Source of the DNA: Clostridia bacterium
GTDB taxonomy: Bacteria; Bacillota_A; Clostridia; Christensenellales; Aristaeellaceae
Direction: 5' to 3'
Length of the DNA stretch: 39,080 nucleotides
Assembly (NCBI GenBank): GCA_017530275.1
Contig: JAFXMP010000319.1
Location: 1 to 39,080, forward strand
Part shown: positions 1 to 8,765 of the stretch, piece by piece
Layout: each line of letters starts with the position of its first letter
Numbering within the stretch: position 1 is the first letter of the stretch
Notes under the pieces: model-generated
Databases searched by the model: none
What the model was told of the DNA's origin: nothing
What the model saw: only the letters and a program-made list of their open reading frames with translations
Program-made: the position numbers and the translations under genes

Positions 1-784
1 GGGCGTAGCCGCCGTAAGTGTCCACGATGATCTTGCGCCCGGTCAGGCCGCTGTCGCCTGCGGGGCCGCCCACCACGAAGCGTCCGGTGGAGTTGATGAA
101 ATATTTTGTTTCGGCGCTGAGCAGCCCGGCGGGGATCACCTGCTTGATCACGTCCTCGATCATGGCGCGCTCGATTTCCTCATGGGTCACGGCGTCGTCG
201 TGCTGGGTGGAAATCACGATGGTGTCCACCGTCACGGGCTTGCCGTCCTCGTACACTACGGTCACCTGGGATTTGCCGTCGGGCCGCATCCAAGGGCAGA
301 CGCCGGTTTTGCGCACCACCGCCATGCGGCGGGTGAGCCGGTGGGCCAGGGCAATGGGCATGGGCATCATTTCGGGCGTTTCGTCGCAGGCGAAGCCGAA
401 CATCATGCCCTGATCGCCCGCGCCGGTTTCATTTTCTTCCGTGGAACGGGTTTCCAGCGCGTCGTCCACGCCCTGGGCGATGTCGGGGGACTGATCGTGC
501 ACGGCGGTGAGCACGGCGCAGGATTCGCCGTCAAAGCCCTTCTTGGCCCGGTCGTAGCCGATTTCGTTGACGACCTTGCGGACGATGTCCGCGATGGGCA
601 CGTAGCCTTTGGTGGTGATTTCGCCCATCACCAGGATCAGGCCGGTGGTGGCGCAGGTTTCACAGGCCACCCGGGAATAAGGGTCCTGTTCCAGCAGCGC
701 GTCCAGCACGGCGTCGGAAATCTGGTCGCAGATTTTGTCCGGATGCCCTTCGGTAACGGATTCAGAAGTGAATAATGTGCGCAT
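1..784 (-). CDS. metK: S-adenosylmethionine synthetase (partial, C-terminus cut by window edge)
   Basis: MetK makes S-adenosylmethionine from methionine and ATP in the cytoplasm. About 261 N-terminal codons of the roughly 390-400 usual for the family are present. The family signatures are visible: [20 protein letters not shown] at residues 6-25, with the active-site His14 and Lys17, and the [12 protein letters not shown] loop near residue 117. The ATG at 784 is preceded by an AAAGGAG site. The gene lies downstream of a SAM-I riboswitch on the same strand, so it is very probably under feedback control by its own product. The rest of the gene lies left of position 1. Confidence 0.97.
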   Translation of the reverse strand, partial: MRTLFTSESVTEGHPDKICDQISDAVLDALLEQDPYSRVACETCATTGLILVMGEITTKGYVPIADIVRKVVNEIGYDRAKKGFDGESCAVLTAVHDQSPDIAQGVDDALETRSTEENETGAGDQGMMFGFACDETPEMMPMPIALAHRLTRRMAVVRKTGVCPWMRPDGKSQVTVVYEDGKPVTVDTIVISTQHDDAVTHEEIERAMIEDVIKQVIPAGLLSAETKYFINSTGRFVVGGPAGDSGLTGRKIIVDTYGGYA

Positions 785-906
785 GGTCTCGTCTCCTTTG
801 TTTTATGGATTAGGATCAGCGAACGGCGAAGCCGTTTCGTGTGTCGCAGGGTCCCGTATGGGTGCACGGCGACGATCCCATCTGAATACCGTACCGGGCC
901 GCGAAA

Positions 907-934
907 ATGCCGCCTGTCTACAGACAAGCGGCAT
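907..934 (-). terminator. Hairpin of the SAM riboswitch expression platform
   Basis: On the minus strand a 12-bp stem (ATGCCGCTTGTC / GACAGGCGGCAT, one G-U pair, 4-base loop) is followed by TTTT. It lies just downstream of the SAM-I aptamer and upstream of metK, as expected for the terminator that forms when SAM is bound. The U-run is short, so the switching mechanism is inferred. Confidence 0.75.
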
Positions 935-955
935 GAAACACATCTATCGTTTGCG

Positions 956-1061
956 CCTTATCTGCCAGCGTGATGCTCACGCTGCTGGAATTAGCACCTT
1001 GCGGTTTCCGCCGGTTGCCGGGCTTCATCGGGCCAGTCCCTCAGCCGCTCTGGATAAGGTA
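956..1061 (-). ncRNA. SAM-I (S-box) riboswitch aptamer
   Basis: Read on the minus strand, the region carries the S-box core: CTTATCCAGAGCGGCTGAGG, then GACTGGCCCGATGAAGCCC, GGCAACCGGCGGAAACCGC and AAGGTGCTAATTCC. It closes with a GCAGATAAGG segment that pairs with the CTTATC start (P1). The order matches the known SAM-I fold: kink-turn in P2, GGCAACC junction, P3 and P4. The riboswitch sits between a sigma-A promoter and metK, so SAM binding should lower metK expression. The call is by sequence motif; no covariance model was run. Confidence 0.95.
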
Positions 1062-1076
1062 TTCAGTTCGAGAAAC

Positions 1077-1105
1077 AGTATACATGATGATTCGTATTCC
1101 GTCAA
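1077..1105 (-). promoter_or_regulatory. Sigma-A promoter of the metK riboswitch transcript
   Basis: On the minus strand, -35 TTGACG (1100-1105) and -10 TATACT (1077-1082) are separated by exactly 17 bases. The predicted start near 1070 falls about ten bases before the SAM-I aptamer. Confidence 0.85.
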
Positions 1106-1159
1106 GAAATTTTGAAGTTAATTCTATAATCTATATTTATGGCTTTCTTGGAAGGGGGC

Positions 1160-1204
1160 CTGGGGGAAACCATTCTTTGGCCCCCAAAGAATGGTTTCCC
1201 CCAG
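1160..1204. repeat. Perfect 19-bp inverted repeat downstream of glpK
   Basis: Positions 1160-1178 and 1186-1204 are exact reverse complements (CTGGGGGAAACCATTCTTT and its complement) around a 7-base loop. It lies 7 bases past the glpK stop codon, between two same-strand transcription units. Neither strand has a run of Ts after the stem, so it is not a classical intrinsic terminator. It could stabilise the glpK 3' end or be one copy of a dispersed palindromic repeat. Confidence 0.8.
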
Positions 1205-1211
1205 AATACTC

Positions 1212-2714
<1,503 letters not shown>

Positions 2715-2738
2715 CGGGAAATGCCTCCTTTGGCTCTG

Positions 2739-4130
2739 TTACTTCATGGCAGCTTTGCTCATGCCGGTCATGATATATTTTTGCAGGATCAGGAACAGGA
2801 ACACGATGGGAATGATGGCCATGACCGCTCCGGCCATGATTTCGTTGTAGTTGCTGACAAACTGCCCGGCATAGGTCTCCTTCAAGCGCTGCACCCCAAC
2901 GGCGATGGTGCGGCTGGCTTCGGACTGGGTGACCATCTTGGGCCAGAAATAGCTGTTCCAGCCGTTGATGAAGCTGATGATGCTGATGGTAATGAGCGTG
3001 GGCTTGCACATGGGGCACAGCACGTTCACGATGGTGCCGAACCGGCCCAGGCCGTCGATGCGGCCCGCTTCGATGTAGCTGTTATCCACCGCCATGAAGT
3101 TCTGGCGCAGCATGAAGATGAAGTATGCGCTGACCAGATTGGGCAGCACCACGCCGGTCCAGGTATCGATGGCGTTGAGCCGGGCGATGATCACGTAGAT
3201 GGGCACGAAGGTCACCTGGATGGGCACCATCAGCGCTCCCAGCACGAACATGAAGAGCACATTCTTGCCCTTGAAATCACCCTTGGAAAAGCCGTAGGCC
3301 GCCATGACGCCGATGGTCAGCTCGCCTAACATCATGATCACGGTGGTGACCAGTGTGTTCACCAAATACCGGCCAAAGGGCGCTTTGTTCAAAACGTTGG
3401 GATAATTCTCCCACACGAACTTGTCAGGCCAGAGCGTGGGCACGGCCCGCATCAGTTCGTCGGAGGTTTTAAGCGAAGAAATCACCATCCAGTAGATGGG
3501 GAAGAGGGAAATGAGCACGATCAGCATGGCGGTGGCGTACTGGGCAGTGATCCGGTACACGCTGTGGGCGATCTGCAAATGCTCGTCCGCCTTCACGATA
3601 GGAGAAATGAAGCGCATATACAGGCCGCAGAGCAATACGAAGCCCAGCAGGATCAAGGCCACCGTACCGAAAGCGCCGTAGTTTTTGGCGATCAGGTTCA
3701 GGTCCTGATGGAAGTTATATTCGATAAAGTCCGGCAGCTTCCGCGCTTCCTCCAGCGTGGAGGCTGTTCCGCCAGCAAGGGCGGCATGCTTTTGCAAAGT
3801 CGCGTTATAAGACAGCAGACCAAAGGCCCAACAGGCCGCAAGGATCACCGCGATGATGGTAAGCAGCGTCAAAATATCGAAGAACCCGCTTTGCCGCATC
3901 CTCCGCCAGGGGCCGTAGGGGCTGGGCTTTTCTTTCATCTGGCGGACTCCGTCCTTCCACATCACGGGAATGGGGAGAAGAATCAGCGCCGCAGCCGGGA
4001 TCAAAAGATAATACTTGAAGCTTCCCACCGTTTTCAGGGGGATCAGCAAGAGGGTAAAGAACAGGAGCGCGAAGCCGATGATCACGCACACCGTTCCGAT
4101 TTGCTTTTTCCGGTTCAGTTTTCTGAGCAT
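2739..4130 (-). CDS. Carbohydrate ABC transporter permease, MalG/UgpE-like, with N-terminal membrane extension
   Basis: This is the second inner-membrane permease of a CUT1-type sugar/glycerol-phosphate ABC importer. The C-terminal 270 residues are the canonical MalG-type unit, starting around YWMVISSLKTSDELMRAVPT (near residue 210). The EAA loop that contacts the ATPase (EAGRIDGLGRFGTIVNVLCP) lies near residue 355. The protein is 463 residues against about 270-300 for the family. The extra part of about 190 residues has four predicted membrane segments (near 13-30, 38-55, 85-105 and 155-175) with a short extracytoplasmic loop. Start ATG 4130 follows GAAAGGAGG, and the gene lies 18 bp after the partner permease. 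No ATPase gene is present, so a shared MsmK/UgpC-type ATPase encoded elsewhere is inferred. Confidence 0.9.
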   Translation of the reverse strand: MLRKLNRKKQIGTVCVIIGFALLFFTLLLIPLKTVGSFKYYLLIPAAALILLPIPVMWKDGVRQMKEKPSPYGPWRRMRQSGFFDILTLLTIIAVILAACWAFGLLSYNATLQKHAALAGGTASTLEEARKLPDFIEYNFHQDLNLIAKNYGAFGTVALILLGFVLLCGLYMRFISPIVKADEHLQIAHSVYRITAQYATAMLIVLISLFPIYWMVISSLKTSDELMRAVPTLWPDKFVWENYPNVLNKAPFGRYLVNTLVTTVIMMLGELTIGVMAAYGFSKGDFKGKNVLFMFVLGALMVPIQVTFVPIYVIIARLNAIDTWTGVVLPNLVSAYFIFMLRQNFMAVDNSYIEAGRIDGLGRFGTIVNVLCPMCKPTLITISIISFINGWNSYFWPKMVTQSEASRTIAVGVQRLKETYAGQFVSNYNEIMAGAVMAIIPIVFLFLILQKYIMTGMSKAAMK

Positions 4131-4148
4131 GGGGTTCCGCCTCCTTTC

Positions 4149-5855
4149 TTATGCGTCGTAGTTCACGTTTCGGTTGGAGAAACGCATGGTGGCCGCCGTG
4201 CACACCAGCAGGATCACGAAGAACACCAGAGACACCGCCGCGCCCCGCGCGGTATGGAAATCCTTGAAGGTCAGGTTGTAAATCCACTGCACCATCACGT
4301 TGGTGGCTGTGCCGGGGCCGCCGCCGGTCATGACGTCCACGGACTGGAACACCTTCATGGAAGCGATGAACGTGGTCACGAACAGGAACAGGGTGGTGGG
4401 GGCCAACAGGGGAATGGTGATATACCGGAAGCGCTGCACGCCGTCGGCCCCGTCAATGGCCGCGGCTTCATAATAATCGCTGCTGATGCCCTTCATGGCG
4501 GACAGGTAAATCATCATGGCGTAGCCCACCACGCGCCAGCCGGTGAGGATCAGCACGCCGGCCAAAGCGGTGTTTGCGTCGATCAGCCAGTGGGGTCCCT
4601 GAATGCCGAAAAGGGACAGGGTGTAGTTCATGATGCCTTCCATCTGCCCGATGCCGGTGGCGATGCTGGAATGCAGGATCCATTGGAACACCACGGCGCT
4701 GGTGGACACGGCGATATATTTGGGCATAAAGACGATGGCGCGCATGGTATTGAACATCTTCGTCATGCGGTTAAAGAGCAGCGCCAGCAGCATGCCGCCA
4801 ACCAGCGTGATCACGACCTCCCAGAACATATACACGCCGGTGATTTGCAGGCTTTCCCAGAAATAACGCGTGCCCGCGCCGTTGAAGATCCATTCAAAAT
4901 TGAGGAAGCCCACAAATTCCTGCTTGCCCGTGGTGAGCACGGACATATTGGTGAAGGAAATGCGGATCAGGTCGATCACCGGATAATACACGAACATGAG
5001 GAACAACAGCAGGGCCGGTTCCACGAAGAACAGGTCCTTCATCCGCTCCCAGCGCTGGATCCGCATCATGACGCCGTTGAAAATCAGCACCAGGCCCAGC
5101 AGCAGGATCATCACGGCATAATTCATGATTGCGCTGACCGGCGCGATGGGGATATCGCCCTTCACGGTGACGTAATAAGTGCCCGCCGCGGGAATTTCCA
5201 GGGTGACCGGATGCAGCGCGCCGTCCGTGGAAAAAGCTGGAGCCATGACGCTGGCCACTTCCTGACCGTTCAGGCTGTTGCAGAGTACCAGACGCCTTTC
5301 GCTGGTGGGAAGAGAAGACATGACGTACAGCGTCAGCGTGCAGGGGCCTTCCACCGTGGTTTTCAGGCTGCGGTATTTGCTGCTGCCCGCGCCGGGAAAC
5401 TTGACGGCCTTGGTAAACGTCAAGCCGTTGTCCAGGGTGACGGGCTGTTCTTCGGCGATGACCGCCGTCTGCCGCTCCTTGGTGGCGGGGAACTGCAAGG
5501 AACCGCCTTTCAGCGCTTTCTTCGTTTCTCCCACGTCGAAGTCCTCCGCGCTGATAAAGTCATCTTCCGAAAGGGAGGCGTAATAGACGTGAACGCCGCT
5601 TTCCTCGCCGTCCATATCAAAAGCGCCGGTAACGCCGGTGCCCGCGCTGAGCGCCACTTCCCGGGCGATGAACACCTGATCCGCCATATCGGCGAAAGGC
5701 GCGATCTGCCAATCCCCCACCAGATAGCCGAATAGGCCTACCAGGGCAATCAGCGCGCCCAAAATGATCAGCGCTAAACCGGTCCGGCGCTGTGTGGGCG
5801 ATATCAGCTTCCGTTCACGCAGCCTGTCTTCCTTGATCCTCAAATCGTCTTTCAC
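4149..5855 (-). CDS. Carbohydrate ABC transporter permease, MalF/UgpA-like, with large extracytoplasmic insertion
   Basis: This is the first permease of the CUT1-type importer. The C-terminal 300 residues are UgpA-like, beginning at PALLLFLMFVYYPVIDLIRI (near residue 275), with the EAA loop EAAAIDGADGVQRFRYITIP near residue 475. The N-terminal part is unusual. One membrane segment (near 28-47) is followed by about 190 residues of predicted extracytoplasmic, beta-rich sequence (near 48-240), then a second membrane segment (near 243-263) before the normal permease. Total length is 568 residues against about 300 usual. The start is a GTG at 5855 behind AAAGAGGG. It is followed by the MalG-like permease and glpK and preceded by the binding-protein gene. 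Confidence 0.9.
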   Translation of the reverse strand: MKDDLRIKEDRLRERKLISPTQRRTGLALIILGALIALVGLFGYLVGDWQIAPFADMADQVFIAREVALSAGTGVTGAFDMDGEESGVHVYYASLSEDDFISAEDFDVGETKKALKGGSLQFPATKERQTAVIAEEQPVTLDNGLTFTKAVKFPGAGSSKYRSLKTTVEGPCTLTLYVMSSLPTSERRLVLCNSLNGQEVASVMAPAFSTDGALHPVTLEIPAAGTYYVTVKGDIPIAPVSAIMNYAVMILLLGLVLIFNGVMMRIQRWERMKDLFFVEPALLLFLMFVYYPVIDLIRISFTNMSVLTTGKQEFVGFLNFEWIFNGAGTRYFWESLQITGVYMFWEVVITLVGGMLLALLFNRMTKMFNTMRAIVFMPKYIAVSTSAVVFQWILHSSIATGIGQMEGIMNYTLSLFGIQGPHWLIDANTALAGVLILTGWRVVGYAMMIYLSAMKGISSDYYEAAAIDGADGVQRFRYITIPLLAPTTLFLFVTTFIASMKVFQSVDVMTGGGPGTATNVMVQWIYNLTFKDFHTARGAAVSLVFFVILLVCTAATMRFSNRNVNYDA

Positions 5856-5881
5856 AACCGATCCCTCTTTAACTTTTCAAA

Positions 5882-5907
5882 GGGGAGAGGAAAAGGCTCC
5901 TCTCCCC
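5882..5907 (-). promoter_or_regulatory. Intergenic hairpin between binding-protein and permease genes
   Basis: A 10-bp GC-rich stem (5882-5891 with 5898-5907) with a 6-base loop lies in the 77-bp gap between the two genes and is followed on the minus strand by TTTG. In importer operons a hairpin here often acts as a partial terminator or 3' stabiliser, giving more binding protein than permease. That role is inferred. Confidence 0.6.
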
Positions 5908-5932
5908 ACAAGCTTATTTGTCTGTTTGGTTT

Positions 5933-7243
5933 TTACTTGACGGCATCCAGCTCGGCCTGAATTTCAATGGCCAACTGGTCCAGGGTCTCCTTCACGGGAG
6001 CGCCGTTGTTGTAGATTTCCGCCAAAGCCGCGCGCCACAGGTTGCCGCAGTTGTTGTAAGCAGGATTCTGATTGCGGGGGTTGATCCAGGAAGCCATCTT
6101 GATGATGGGATCCATAGCGGGCTTCTTAGCCAGGTATTCCTGATATTCGGGCAGGTCCACCACGCTGCCGCGGGTGGGCAGGTAGCCGGTGTTGTCAGAC
6201 CAATACAGATTGATTTCGGGGCTGGCCATGAACATCATGAACTGCCAGGCCGCGTTCTTTTCCGCCTGGGAAGCCTTGGCGGGAATGAAGATGGCCGCGC
6301 CGCCCACTTCGCTCTTGAAGCTCTCGCCGTCGCTGCCGCCGGGCAGCCAGGCCATGCCGACTTCAAACCGGGCCGCTTCGTCCTCCAGGGCGTTGACGCG
6401 GTTCACATAGGTGGTGTACAGGGAAGAAGTATGGAACACGCTGAACGCGCCGCCCGCGATGAACAGGTCGCGCATGTTGGAGGACGCGCCGGAGCCGTAG
6501 GCGTAATAGGCGTAGCCCTTGTCGATCCATTCCTTGATCTTGGTGTTCAGCTCGATGCTCTTTTCGCTGTTCACGTCGGTGGTGCCTTCGTCGGTGACGA
6601 TCTGCACGCCGTTGTTCTTGAACAGCATTTCATGATACCAATAGTCCCAGCCGCCGAACACGGTGCCGTAGCGCTTGGTGGTGCCGTCCTCGTTGAACAG
6701 GGTGGCCTTTTCCAGGAAAGCTTCCATGTCGTCGATGGTCTTGGGCATTTCGATGCCTTCGGCTTCGGCTACGGTCTTGTTGTAATACATGCACTGGGTG
6801 GAAATCAGATAGGGCAGGCAGATCTGCTCGTCGTCGTAGCTGGTGGAAGCCAGCAGGCCCTCGCCGAAGTCCTCTACGTCATAGTCGAAGGCGTCGATGT
6901 AGGGGTCCAGCACTTCGCACAGCCCGGCAGCGCCGTAAGCGGCGGGATAGGAGGTGTTGCAGCACACCAGCGCGGGTACCGCACCGGCCGCGTCCGCGGC
7001 CCGGAAGGCGGTGTCGATATCGGCGTAAGCGCCCTTGTATACGGGCACCACGGTGATACCCATGCCGTTTTCTTCGTTGAATTTGTTCACCATGTACTCG
7101 ATCTGCTCATCGAACTGGCTTTCATGAGCATGCCACCATTCGATGGTAATGGGTTCGGTCACATCGTATTCGGTGGCCGCCATCGCCGGAATCACGGACA
7201 GCGCCATCACGGCGCAGAGCAGGAACGCAAAGAATCTCTTCAT
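5933..7243 (-). CDS. Extracellular solute-binding protein, UgpB-like (family 1)
   Basis: This is the exported binding protein that hands substrate to the permease pair encoded just downstream. Residues 1-23 form a signal peptide ending in AMA, apparently a type I site with no lipobox, which is unusual for a Gram-positive binding protein. The mature N-terminus (ITIEWWHAHESQFDEQIEYM) and the VPVYKGAYAD segment resemble UgpB of the sn-glycerol-3-phosphate importer, and glpK in the operon agrees. The substrate is still an inference: other CUT1 sugar-binding proteins share this fold. I chose ATG 7243 (436 residues) because AAAGGAGG precedes it and the signal peptide starts there. Longer reading back to 7273 has no such site. 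Confidence 0.9.
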   Translation of the reverse strand: MKRFFAFLLCAVMALSVIPAMAATEYDVTEPITIEWWHAHESQFDEQIEYMVNKFNEENGMGITVVPVYKGAYADIDTAFRAADAAGAVPALVCCNTSYPAAYGAAGLCEVLDPYIDAFDYDVEDFGEGLLASTSYDDEQICLPYLISTQCMYYNKTVAEAEGIEMPKTIDDMEAFLEKATLFNEDGTTKRYGTVFGGWDYWYHEMLFKNNGVQIVTDEGTTDVNSEKSIELNTKIKEWIDKGYAYYAYGSGASSNMRDLFIAGGAFSVFHTSSLYTTYVNRVNALEDEAARFEVGMAWLPGGSDGESFKSEVGGAAIFIPAKASQAEKNAAWQFMMFMASPEINLYWSDNTGYLPTRGSVVDLPEYQEYLAKKPAMDPIIKMASWINPRNQNPAYNNCGNLWRAALAEIYNNGAPVKETLDQLAIEIQAELDAVK

Positions 7244-7315
7244 CCCAGGTATCCTCCTTTTATTTGACGGCAATCCTTTTCCAACGCGTACAGGATTTGC
7301 CTTTTCTCTGATTGT

Positions 7316-7344
7316 ATGATACCAGATTGCACAGTTTTCGTCAA
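7316..7344 (-). promoter_or_regulatory. Sigma-A promoter of the ugp-like/glpK operon
   Basis: On the minus strand, -35 TTGACG (7339-7344) and -10 TATCAT (7316-7321) have a 17-base spacer and lie about 70 bases upstream of the binding-protein start. No clear operator palindrome or cre site was seen around it. Confidence 0.8.
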
Positions 7345-7396
7345 TAGGCGGAGGAAAATAATCTGGGCTTGAGCGAGCCTAACAGCGCAAAAATGG

Positions 7397-8401
7397 TCAG
7401 AAGGATTTCAGCCGGAAAACCCGGTCCATGGGATGCAGAGAGGGCTTGGACGGGTTCATGTAGGTTTCCGCCGCCGATTCAAACACCACATAGATTTCCT
7501 CCCCGATGGTGCACAGGCATTCGGTCATGGGCGGGCACACGAGCGCGTCTTCGCGGTTTGTGCTGTCCAGGACCCACAGCGGCGCTTGCTTTCCATTCAC
7601 GTCCACGGTTCCATCCGCGTCCTCGTTCAGCACATCCGCGTAGCGGTACAGCACGGAATCGTTCCGCCTGCCGTAGGATTGGCTCAAATAGATTTTGCCG
7701 TTCAGGACGGTCATGCCCTGGATGCGTTCGGTCATGGACAGGATATAATCAGGTACGGAGAAATCCTGCCCTTCCCGCATGACGTAGCCGCAGGTCCAAG
7801 CCCGCTGCAGACCGTCCGACGTGCTGACCCTGTGTGATGCGTCGGTGGGATAATCGCCGCCATACTGGAATTCGCCCACCCACAGAATACCATCCGCATA
7901 GCTGCAATAGGAGGAATTCACCGGGACGGGGATTTCTTCTTCAAAAGCGCAGGAAGCATCGGAGGGCAGACTATTATACACCTCCAGGGAAATCCGGAAC
8001 AGCTTGTGGTTGTTGGACACATAAATATCCGTTTCCGTGGCGCATACGCCGCCCGCATGACCGGTATATTTGCTTCCGTCCACGTTGTTCAGCTTGACTT
8101 GCTTGAGCAATTCTCCCGTTTCCCGGTTCACGGAAAGCAGCGCGCTGTTTTCGCTGCCGCCGCTGTATCCGGCAAACAGCAGGGCGTCGTCTGTGGGCAG
8201 ATAGGTGATCCCCTGGGGAACGAAGCCCTCCTTCAACCCTGGAATCACTACGGATAGTTCTCCGTTTTCGTTGAAACGGGCATAAGCTGCAGCGGAAGAT
8301 GCCGCGTCTGTCACGGATGTGCACGTGTATACCGTTTCAGCGCTGCAGGAACAGACGAGCAAAGTAAGCAACGCAAGCAGCGCGCACAGAGTTTTTTTCA
8401 T
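7397..8401 (-). CDS. Secreted protein of unknown function, propeller-like
   Basis: The 334-residue protein starts with a signal peptide (MKKTLCALLALLTLLVCSCSAE). The Cys residues at its end could form a weak lipobox (VCSC), so it is either secreted or membrane-anchored. The mature part repeats short motifs typical of beta-propellers in the SMP-30/quinoprotein style: QGITYLPTDDALLFAGY, GGVCATETDIYVSNNHKLF, YADGILWVGEFQYGG and QGMTVLNGKIYLSQSYG. A ligand or enzymatic role cannot be read from the sequence. Start ATG 8401 follows GGAAAGGAG. It has its own promoter, divergent from the proS leader, and ends 150 bp before the ugp-like operon. Confidence 0.8.
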   Translation of the reverse strand: MKKTLCALLALLTLLVCSCSAETVYTCTSVTDAASSAAAYARFNENGELSVVIPGLKEGFVPQGITYLPTDDALLFAGYSGGSENSALLSVNRETGELLKQVKLNNVDGSKYTGHAGGVCATETDIYVSNNHKLFRISLEVYNSLPSDASCAFEEEIPVPVNSSYCSYADGILWVGEFQYGGDYPTDASHRVSTSDGLQRAWTCGYVMREGQDFSVPDYILSMTERIQGMTVLNGKIYLSQSYGRRNDSVLYRYADVLNEDADGTVDVNGKQAPLWVLDSTNREDALVCPPMTECLCTIGEEIYVVFESAAETYMNPSKPSLHPMDRVFRLKSF

Positions 8402-8447
8402 ACTGATTTTTCTCCTTTCCGGCTTTTCAATTCAGCATGTTTTTCAT

Positions 8448-8453
8448 ATTATA
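8448..8453 (-). promoter_or_regulatory. Extended -10 promoter element of the secreted propeller-like gene
   Basis: The minus strand reads TGGTATAAT, a TATAAT -10 with an upstream TG extension, about 50 bases before the ATG. The matching -35 (TTTCTC at 17 bases) is poor, as is common for extended -10 promoters. Confidence 0.55.
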
Positions 8454-8495
8454 CCAGAACAGCGCGCGAAGAGAAAGAGAAATTTTGCACGGCGG

Positions 8496-8524
8496 TTGAA
8501 ATTTTTGCGTTCTTGGTATATAAT
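8496..8524 (+). promoter_or_regulatory. Sigma-A promoter of the proS T-box transcript
   Basis: -35 TTGAAA (8496-8501) and -10 TATAAT (8519-8524) have a 17-base spacer. The predicted start near 8531 is the 5' end of the T-box leader. Confidence 0.85.
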
Positions 8525-8530
8525 GCCCTT

Positions 8531-8758
8531 GTTTACAGGCAATGCACGGGTCCATGCCGCCAAATTGCAGAGAGCGCGTCTCAGGCTGAAAGCGCGCAAG
8601 GCAGGCAGTCCCGCCCGTGGGCCAGCGGCCAATCCCCGCCGGGGCGCTCCCGTTACAGGGCGTATAAGCCGGGCGCAATCGAAACGCGCCAAGCAAGGTG
8701 GTACCGCGAAGCATCCCTTCGTCCCTGCAAAGGAACGGGGGCTTATTTTTTGGAGGTG
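8531..8758 (+). ncRNA. T-box leader (tRNA-sensing riboswitch), probably proline-specific
   Basis: The conserved T-box AAGGTGGTACCGCG is at 8695-8708. It is followed by a terminator-type hairpin and TTATTTTTT ending near 8750, then the proS ribosome binding site. Upstream, CACGGG near 8546 can pair with CCCGTG near 8615 to close a stem I. A CCC or CCG triplet on its 3' side, in the CAGTCCCGCCC segment, could be the proline specifier. Uncharged tRNA-Pro would favour the antiterminator and switch on proS. The T-box motif is seen directly; the specifier assignment is tentative. Confidence 0.92.
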
Positions 8759-8765
8759 TGATTTC

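Noticed and set aside
1160..1204. Classical intrinsic terminator of glpK
   Set aside because: The stem is perfect, but neither strand has a following U-tract, so it was listed as an inverted repeat instead.
3564..5735. A 723-codon open frame on the plus strand, antisense to the two sugar permeases
   Set aside because: It is rich in His, Gln and Gly, with no membrane or domain logic, and lies opposite two well-supported permeases. It is a shadow frame.
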